Below, piece by piece: positions 7,916 through 7,929 of a stretch of DNA of 7,929 nucleotides (positions are counted from its first letter, which is position 1; each line of letters starts with the position of its first letter). The DNA is taken from positions 1-7,929 of the forward strand of contig WGBK01000109.1 in the NCBI GenBank assembly GCA_015494335.1. Direction: 5' to 3'. The DNA is from Gammaproteobacteria bacterium (GTDB taxonomy: Bacteria; Pseudomonadota; Gammaproteobacteria; GCA-001735895). The notes beneath the pieces are model-generated. The model saw only the letters and a list, made by a program, of their open reading frames with translations. It had not been told where the DNA came from and ran no database searches. The position numbers were made by a program, and so were the translations under genes.

Positions 7916-7929
7916 GGGAAGTTGGTCGA

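Overview
The window carries a complete arsenite oxidase locus of the Aio type with its dedicated regulatory genes. The base composition is high in GC and coding is dense. Together with a sigma-54-dependent response regulator, a Tat-exported Rieske subunit and the XSR/BA gene set, this points to a proteobacterium. A gammaproteobacterium or betaproteobacterium is my guess, but the sequence alone does not settle the class.

Layout. Positions 1-3539 hold three genes on the minus strand, transcribed leftwards in the order aioX (periplasmic PhnD-like binding protein, 2667-3539), aioS (membrane histidine kinase, 1204-2667) and aioR (NtrC-type response regulator, 1-1211). aioR runs off the left edge and loses its C-terminal DNA-binding part. 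aioX and aioS overlap by one base and aioS and aioR by eight, so this is a tight operon. Positions 3540-3823 are the divergent control region. It holds two copies of a GTTAC-N6-GTAAC palindrome 32 bp apart, followed by a near-consensus sigma-54 promoter (-24/-12) that faces aioB. Positions 3824-6812 encode aioB (Rieske subunit with Tat signal) and aioA (molybdopterin catalytic subunit), 13 bp apart on the plus strand. Positions 6813-7000 hold a GC-rich hairpin and then a strong intrinsic terminator. Positions 7001-7915 (minus strand, convergent) encode a DNA-binding protein with an excisionase-type helix-turn-helix fused to a periplasmic-binding-protein-like domain of the molybdate type. Its 5' end is at or beyond the right edge.

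How the parts work together (inference from family knowledge plus the DNA sites seen): AioX would bind arsenite in the periplasm and signal to AioS. AioS would phosphorylate AioR, which would bind the two palindromes and activate RNA polymerase-sigma-54 at the aioB promoter. AioB carries the Tat signal and would export the AioBA complex, with AioA travelling as a passenger. AioA oxidises arsenite to arsenate at its Mo site, and electrons leave through the 3Fe-4S cluster and the Rieske cluster to a periplasmic acceptor that is not encoded here. The right-hand regulator may sense molybdate or a related oxyanion, which would fit a molybdoenzyme locus, but its function is not proven.

No RNA genes, insertion sequences, CRISPR arrays or attachment sites were seen. 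The most informative part is the divergent promoter region, and the least described gene is the helix-turn-helix/PBP-like regulator.
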